From positions 372,001 to 436,000 of the forward strand of contig QJPP01007595.1 in the NCBI GenBank assembly GCA_003996215.1: a stretch of 64,000 nt of DNA, given 5' to 3'. Position numbers and translations under genes: made by a program. Under the pieces are notes generated by a model, which saw only the letters and a list, made by a program, of their open reading frames with translations, was not told the DNA's origin and did no database searches. The DNA is from Jaltomata sinuosa (Eukaryota; Streptophyta; Magnoliopsida; Solanales; Solanaceae). Each line of letters begins with the position of its first letter. Position 1 is the first letter of the stretch. Below are positions 57,609-64,000 of this stretch, piece by piece.

Positions 57609-59859
57609 TGTCATGATCCAGATCATCGTGAGTGGCACCCACCCAAACCCCTGGGCGAGTGAACCGATAAACCCAACACTTAGCATAATCTAGAAGCTTA
57701 AAACCAGTGCATAAAGTAACTAGCACTCAAGTCTAAAAATATTGTTATAAAATTAAAGCCTGCGGAAGTTCCTCCCTAGAACCTGAAAGTCATCATACCA
57801 AAATAATCTATCAATGTCTAGAATATGGGGATGCAACCCCAAATAAATAAAATTCTAAGCTCAAAATAAGTGGGCTACAAATAAAAGAGGAAATCAAGGT
57901 AGCTCGATCGAAGTAGCTCACCCTTGAGATCTAGAAATGCTGGGACTACAAATGAGGTCGCGTGTTAGCCGTCGGAAGATTTCATGTACTCACAAAAAGA
58001 AATGCAAGTGCAGAATCAATACACAACCACCGTGTACTGGTAGGATCATCAGCCAATTCTAAATAAGCAGTATATGAACAGTAGCTAAAGTTAAGTAAAG
58101 CAGAGGAAACATGTGAACAAGCCAACAGATATCCCCAGACTACAAGTCTCTTCCTAGCTTATCTCCATATGTAACCCACTTCACAACCATTGACAACATT
58201 TAACGACAAAACAATAAACATTCTGTGTTACATAGCCTGGACCCACCCCCGTAACCCTCTAACAACACCTAAGTTTTAAACATGCAACCCAATCTACACC
58301 AAGACCAAACTCACAATCAAATACAATGACCCGGCCTCTCAAGGACCGTATGCAATAATTACAATTTCAGAAACACAACTCGGTCTACACAAGGAACTAT
58401 CGTCAGAATGAAACAGTTCAATAAAATAAACCCGTACCAGGTGTGATACCCGAGCCAACTATTTATAGTAACCTGTACCAGGCGTGGTACCCAAGCCAAC
58501 TATTTAGTAACCCGTACCAGGAGTGGTACCCGAGCCAACCATTTAGTAACCTGTACCAGGCGTGGTACCTGAGCCAACCATTTAGTAACCTGTACCAGGC
58601 GTGGTACCCGAGCCAACCGAATGTCACACAGAAATCAACAGTCACAAACAATGAACAAATCAACACTTGTAGACTAACGAGCAATAACACCTAGTTAATT
58701 TCACAAGACTGACAACCGGACACTTAGACATTCATAAAATACTCCTTAAGTATGCAACTCATCCAATACTTAAACAAAGCACACGAACATACAATGGATA
58801 AGGGAATCAATAACCATCATCTACCTCAAAATATTCCAAAGCTCTACTCAATCGGATCTTTCCCATTTTCTGAAGTTCTTGCTTGTCCTTGGTCTAAAAG
58901 AACATATGATATCAAAAATCAATCCTTATGGCCAACTGGTTACCCAGATTATGTAAAATCCCAAATCCAGGCCAACTATGATTATTTCACCCTTTTTCCC
59001 GGTCTTTTCCACCATTAATTCACTTACCTCTATCATTTTTATAGGTACATTTAGAGAATTAAGGTCACATGATCAAAAACAATGAAAATAACAACACCCA
59101 ATAACTTATACACCCTAGAATCCCCCTTTTCTATGGATTCTACCATTCCTAGGTCATTCAAAACCTTCCCCCAAGTCCACCTTTAGCAATTCTATAGCAT
59201 AGAAAAGATAGTACGAAGTTTGGGGAGTAAAATCCTTACCTTTGGGACAAAAAATAATGAAAAACTGATGGAGTTTGCCCAAAATCGCCCTTGCCCTTAT
59301 TCAAAATAATCTTGATAAAAACTGAATATTTTGGAGAAGTTTTCTGCATTAAATCCCGACTGATCCTCTATAGCGGTCCCCTTTCCACTATAGCGGTACC
59401 ACCGTAGTGGAACCCTTTGCTATAGCGATGCTGACTGGCATTGACTTTCGCTATAACGGTAATTTCTCCGCTATAGCAGAGGTCGCAATGATGGCGTGTC
59501 AGTGGTTGACATAGGATAAAAATTCATAAGGTTCCCCGAAAGTGCTCATTTTATAACACACTTGATTTCCTGACGTTTCAGAACAACCCCTTCACGTCAA
59601 CCTTCATACCGAGAGTTCTACTTACCCGAATTCAATTCCAAAAAGTCTACCGAACTTCTTTATGTCTTAGCTACAAGGAAAACTAGCTCAAATCAAGATA
59701 CATTTCTCAATCCTTACCCGTATTTCCCTAGACCCCACCTCACTCTAAAAACAATCGAGACTAGCCTAGCCCTGATTTTTCAACTCCCAACCCCGAAAGT
59801 TTTCTGACTCAAAAATTGGCATAAAATGTTTACCTATAACGATGAACCCGGTCATTACA
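57609..59859 (-). repeat. Element D 3' LTR (2,251 bp)
   Basis: On the minus strand it runs TGTAATGACCGGG...CTGGATCATGACA. It contains the CCGCTATAGCGG-type word cluster (about 59365-59480) and a 39-bp minisatellite (58431-58617). No gene in it; short frames such as 58443-58694 are products of the minisatellite. Confidence 0.85.
58431..58617 (+). repeat. 39-bp minisatellite, five units, with hairpin core
   Basis: Units begin at 58431, 58472, 58511, 58550 and 58589 (spacing 41, then 39, 39, 39). Most carry the inverted repeat GTACCAGGCGTGGTAC (6-bp stem, 4-base loop), followed by CCGAGCCAACCATTTAGTAA. Confidence 0.92.
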
Positions 59860-59939
59860 ACAGATACCAATTTACCCATCGTTCATCTCTAAATGATTAA
59901 ACCCGAAAATACAGAGAATAAAAAAGAGAAAGTGTAGTA

Positions 59940-61300
59940 CCTGGATCCTCAAACAAGTGAGGGTACTTGTCCCGCATGTCCTTATCGGTTTTCCAAGTGG
60001 TTTCCTCAACTGGATGATGCTTCCATTAAACATTCACAGGCTTGATATCCTTTGTCCTCAACCTCCAGACATCTCGATCAAGAATCGCAACAGGTTCCTC
60101 TTTATACTGAAGATCCTTGTCTAGTAACACTTCATCCCACTTGATAATGTAATCTTTATCCCCATGGTACCGATTCAACATGGATACATGGAACACTGGA
60201 TGGACACCGGATAAACTGGGCGGCAACGCTAACTTGTAAGCCATTGGCCCTATAATTTTGAGAACTTCAAATGGACCAATAAACCAGGGGCTGAACTTGC
60301 CCCTCTTATCAAAACACATAACTCCTTTCATTGGTGACACTATCAAAAATACCTGCTCACCAACATAGAAGTCCATGTCCCTGACTTTGCGGTCTGCGTA
60401 CTCCTTTTGCCTGCTGTGGGATGCTAGCAACTTGGTCTGAATGCCTCTTACTTTTTTCTGCGTTTTCTTTACCAAGTCTATACCCAGAGGCTTCACATTA
60501 CCTACCTCAAATCACCCTATGGGTGACCTAAAACCCCTTCTATACAGGGCCTCGAATGGTACCATGTCGATACTGGAGTGGTAGCTGTTGTTGTTTGAGA
60601 ACTCACACAACAGCAGGAACAGGTCCCAATGACCCCCAAAGTTGATCACACATGCTCTCAGCATGTCTTCCAACACTTGGATTATCCTCTCCGACTGACC
60701 CCCAGTCTGAGGATGGAAAGATGTGTCGAATGTGAGTTGACTGTCCAACTCTTCATGTAACTTACCCCAGAACTAAGAGGTAAACTGCGTACCCCTGTCT
60801 GAAATAATGGATAGTGGTACCCCATACAGTCACACGATCTCCTTCACATAGATCTTGGCCAACTGCTGTGAATTATAGTCCATTCTGACCAGAATGAAAT
60901 GAGTGAACTTGGTCATCCTGTCTACAATGAACCAAATTGAGTTGTACCTCCCCAAAGTCTTTGGAAGACCCACCACGAAATTCATGGCTATCCTTTCCCA
61001 CTTCCACTTGGGAATGGGCATCCTCTGAAGTAGTCCTGCAGGCCTTTGGTGCTCATACTTGACCTGCTGGCAGTTCTGAAAATTCGACACAAAATCATCT
61101 ATGTCCCTTTTTTATCCCGAGACACCAGTAAAGTTGCCTCAAATTCCTGTACATCTTTGTTATGCCCAGATGAATTGAGTACTGCAAACCATGAGCCTCT
61201 ACCAATATCTTCTGAATTATATCATCAACCCGAGGAACACAAATCCTTCCTCTAAATTTAACACGCTGCCAGAATCCAACGTGGCATCCCTGGATTCTCC
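59940..61300 (-). pseudogene. Element D integrase and chromodomain
   Basis: Pieces at 60830-61090 (W-K-W-E-R-I-A-M-N-F, with Asn where the catalytic core normally has Asp), 60512-60748 (S-F-H-P-Q-T-G-G-Q-S-E-R, carrying the last catalytic Glu region) and 60026-60496 (C-terminal domain with G-P-F-E-V and H-P-V-F-H-V-S-M-L). A stop separates the last from the chromodomain, which reads W-K-H-H-P-V-E-E-T-T-W near 60015 and ends Y-P-H-L-F-E at about 59950. A few stops and the catalytic substitution mean it is probably inactive. Confidence 0.85.
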
Positions 61301-61339
61301 AGCTATTGCCTTGCTACGAAGCTTGTTCAACTGCGAATC

Positions 61340-62623
61340 CTAAAATTGCTTGGTCTTTATCTCTTCTATGAATGTGGATTTGACCTCAATACTGGCCAAT
61401 ATCCCACCCCATTCTGAGATACCCAAGTGCATGAACTTAGCTTCCAAAGCCTCAAGCTCCCTTGCCAATGGTCGCTTGGACACCCCCAAGCAAGCCAAAC
61501 TGCCCATGCTGATTGTCTTCTGGCTCAATGCGTCTGCCACCACATTGGCCTTACCCGGATGGTACTGAATGGTCACATCATAATCCTTCAATAACTTCAT
61601 CCACCTCCTCTGCCTCAGATTCAAGTCCTTCTGCATAAAAACGTGTTGCAGACTACTATGATCAGTGAATACCTCACACTCGACACCATAGAGATAGTGT
61701 CTCCAAATCTTGAGTGCGAACACCATTGCTGCTAACTCCAAGTCGTGAGTTGGATAATTCCTCTCATGAACCTTCAACTTCCTAGATGCGTAGGCAATCA
61801 CATTTTTGTCCTGCATTAACACAACACTCAAACCTGAATGTGAAGCATCACAATAAACAATGAAGTCCTTACCTTCAACTGGTAAAGACAAAACAGGAGT
61901 CGTGGTCAGAAGTGTCTTGAGCTTTTGGAAGCTCTTCTCACACTCGTCAGACCACACGAATGGTACCTCTTTCTGAGTTAACCTTGTCAAGTGATTAGCG
62001 ATGGACGCAAAATCCTTGACAAATCTACAGTAGTAATCTACAAGTCCCACAAAACTCCTTACCTCAGTCACAGAGCTAGGTCGAGCCCAATTCTTGACTG
62101 CCTCAATCTTCTGTGAATCTACCATCACCCCCTTTTCTGACACCACATGCCCTAAGAATGTGACTGAAGTCAACCAAAATTCACACTTGGAGAATTTTGT
62201 ATAAAGTTTCTGGCGCCTCAATAATTCCAACACAATACAGAGATGTCTAGCATGATCCTCCCTGCTCTTGGAGTAGATAAAAATGTCATCAATAAACACA
62301 ATGATGAAAGAATCCAAATAGGACTTAAATACCTCATTCATCAAAATCATGAAGGCCGCCGACGCATTTTTCAACCCAAATAACATTACTAGAAACTCGT
62401 AGTGCCCATACCGAGTCCGAAAAGCAGTGTTAGGGATATCCTCTGGCCTAATCTTTAACTGGTGATACCCTGACCTTAAGTTAATTTTCAAAAACACAGA
62501 AGCACCTTGCAACTGGTCAAGAAGATCATCAATGCGGGGTAAAGGGTACTTATTTCGTATGGTAACCTTGTTCAACTGTCTGTAGTCTATGCACATTCGC
62601 ATACTACCATCCTTCTTTTTCAC
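61340..62623 (-). pseudogene. Element D reverse transcriptase and RNase H
   Basis: An uninterrupted 427-codon frame. It starts at K-K-K-D-G-S-M-R-M-C-I-D-Y-R-Q-L-N, contains the RT active site as F-I-D-D (residues about 108-111), F-L-G-H-V-V-S, the RNase H start with Y-C-D-A-S-H, then H-D-L-E-L-A-A and F-T-D-H-S-S-L-Q-H, and ends with H-P-G-K-A-N-V-V-A-D-A-L-S and the first part of the integrase N-terminus. Upstream, one or two stops (near 62690) cut it off from the protease, so the polyprotein as a whole is broken. It is the best preserved retroelement frame in the window. Confidence 0.9.
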
Positions 62624-62692
62624 AAATAAAATCGGAGCACCCCAAGGTGAAGCACTGGGATGGATAAAACCCTTATCTAAGAGTTCCTAAAG

Positions 62693-63347
62693 TTAAGTCT
62701 TAAGTTCCATTAACTCTACCGGAGCCATGTGATAAGGAGGAATGGAAATTGGGAGAGTGCCCAGCTCCAAGTCAATACAGAAATCAATATCCTTGTTCGT
62801 AGGCATACCATCTACCAAGAAAACCTCCTGATACTCTGACACAACTGGAACTGACTTAATAGTTGGGGACTCCACCCTATAATCCCGGAGATGAGCCAAA
62901 AAAAGCCATACACCCTCTCCCCACTAACTTCCTAGCCCGAACAAATGATATGATTTTAACTGGCTTAGGCCTGTAAACACCTTTCCAATCTAGCCTATCC
63001 TTACTCAGAATCTCTAGAGCCACAATATTAGTGTTATAATTCCGTATAGCATGATAAAGAGACAACCAGGTCATACCCAAAATAATATCGAAGTCTACCA
63101 TATCCAGAATTACCAAGTCTACCCAAGTTTTTAACCCCACAAATACGATAGAACAAGCACGATACACACGAGTCACAATCACGGACTCTCCAATCGGGGT
63201 AGAAACATGGATAGGGGAATCAAGGATATCACAATTCAAGTCCATGCCCATAGAAAATTCCATAGAAACATAAGAGTATGTAGAACCTAGGTCAAAAAGT
63301 ACGAAATCCATCTTATCACAGACAAGAATTGTACCTATGATCACCAC
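62693..63347 (-). pseudogene. Element D protease and start of RT
   Basis: 62877-63347 is a retropepsin domain with the active-site triad as F-D-L-G-S-T-Y-S-Y-V-S and I-L-G-M-T-W-L-S later on. 62693-62899, in another frame, is the linker into RT (A-P-V-E-L-M-E-L-K). The change of frame between them breaks the polyprotein. Confidence 0.85.
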
Positions 63348-63433
63348 ATCTGATGCCTCAGCCTCTGACTTCCCTGGAAAAGCATAACAGTGAGCCCGAT
63401 CATCAATCCCGGCAACTTTCCTGGCCGATTGCG

Positions 63434-64000
63434 CTACTCCCCTACCCGCACTGCTATTACCCCGGTCTCTCTGACCTCCCTGGAAGTTACCTCACTCATC
63501 CTGTGGATGACCTCTAGCATGACCACCTCTACCTGCTGGGACCACCGCCTTAGACTGCAGCTGAGCCTGATTACCACTCTGTATGTGAGGGCACTCCCTC
63601 TTAACATAGTCCAGATTGCCACAATGAAAACAACCGCGATCAAGTGTAGGTCTGCTGGTAGATGTATAAGAAGCTCCCTGCCCTCTAGGAGCTGAAAACT
63701 GTTGATTAGTTCCTGGACGACCACCTGTAGCAGCTGGTAGAGCTGACTGAATAGGACGGGCTGAGTACACATGTGGCCCCTGGAGTACGAACTATTATAG
63801 TTTCCATCATTCCGGGGCTTCTTGGCTAACACTTTAGCCTACCTAACCTGCTTGACCCCTTCTAACTTCTTGACATAATCGGTGACCTCATTGAAGCTCT
63901 TTCCTGCTGAAGTCATGTCATGTGCACGGATAACACCTGCAGTTCAGTATTCAAGCCTTTCACAAACAGTCGAATCCTCTCCCCCTCAGAACCCAACAAC
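63434..64000 (-). pseudogene. Element D gag, C-terminal part (cut by window edge)
   Basis: Two overlapping frames (63434-63832 and 63492-63770) carry the end of gag. The second contains a zinc knuckle C-F-H-C-G-N-L-D-Y-V-K-R-E-C-P in which the histidine of CCHC is replaced by Tyr. The upstream capsid part runs out of the window. Confidence 0.75.

Larger units (their letters stand above)
57609..64000 (-). mobile_element. Element D: Ty3/gypsy chromovirus, better preserved
   Basis: Minus-strand element whose 3' LTR is 57609-59859. The internal region runs to the right edge of the window with, from right to left, gag, protease, reverse transcriptase, RNase H, integrase and chromodomain. It is related to element A but more intact: RT and RNase H share one open frame of 427 codons. 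The 5' LTR is outside the window, so its age cannot be judged from LTR divergence. It lies in a D-family LTR fragment, so like has landed next to like. Confidence 0.9.

Noticed and set aside
58431..58617. Regularly spaced repeats that could suggest a CRISPR array
   Set aside because: Units are contiguous 39-bp tandem copies without unique spacers, inside a plant LTR; it is a minisatellite.
58443..58694. ORFs of 83 and 75 residues on both strands
   Set aside because: They exist only because the 39-bp repeat keeps all frames open; low-complexity repeats of 13 residues with no gene context.

Overview
The window reads as nuclear DNA of a flowering plant, most likely a member of the nightshade family (Solanaceae); I cannot decide the genus. 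The reasons are spliced genes with GT-AG introns whose products match plant-only or plant-type families (RAB5/RABF2 GTPase, a plastid EamA/WAT1-like transporter, an NDR1/HIN1-like protein), very AT-rich intergenic DNA, nested multi-kilobase Ty3/gypsy LTR retrotransposons, and Stowaway, hAT and Harbinger miniature elements of types common in Solanaceae. All family assignments come from reading the sequence; no database was searched.

Layout. 1-8496: a degenerate chromovirus on the minus strand (element A; complete 3.0-kb 5' LTR at 5505-8496, start of its 3' LTR at 1-319). It lies against, and probably inside, the LTR of a plus-strand gypsy element (B, 8497-12054), which is broken by two tail-to-tail LTRs of another family (E, 12055-14629) and followed by a second B-type LTR/gag fragment (14630-15860). 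16112-20428: a complete seven-exon RAB5-type GTPase gene. 20429-21815: flank, including a possible organelle-derived piece. 21815-30435: an Athila-like element (C) with gag-protease, a large pol deletion, an env-position ORF, a polypurine tract and a 3' LTR. 30436-34390: small DNA transposons (two Stowaway MITEs, two hAT elements with 8-bp target duplications) and a SINE-like repeat.

34391-49413 is the gene-rich core: a two-exon gene for a membrane-anchored, Ser/Arg-rich protein of unknown function (34702-36736, +); a convergent seven-exon gene for a plastid-targeted EamA transporter (43289-37303, -) with a LINE fragment in its third intron; and a single-exon NHL/LEA_2 gene (45985-45212, -). 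Between and beside them lie two copies of one hAT MITE, further Stowaway and Harbinger MITEs and a G-rich tandem array. A short minus-strand ORF (48133-48423) is of uncertain status.

49414-64000 is again repeats: a CACTA terminus, an LTR fragment (51166-52054 and 57356-57608) split by a non-autonomous Athila-type LTR element (F, 52055-57355), then a better-preserved minus-strand chromovirus (D, 57609 to the window edge) with a long open RT-RNase H frame.

The host genes show no functional clustering: vesicle fusion at endosomes, plastid membrane transport and a plasma-membrane NHL protein are ordinary neighbours. The most notable patterns are in the repeats: several unrelated LTR families carry clusters of a family-specific short palindromic word, in most cases just upstream of the TATA-like promoter; LTR families are patchworks sharing modules; and an internal cassette is shared between a deleted Athila-type element and a non-autonomous one.
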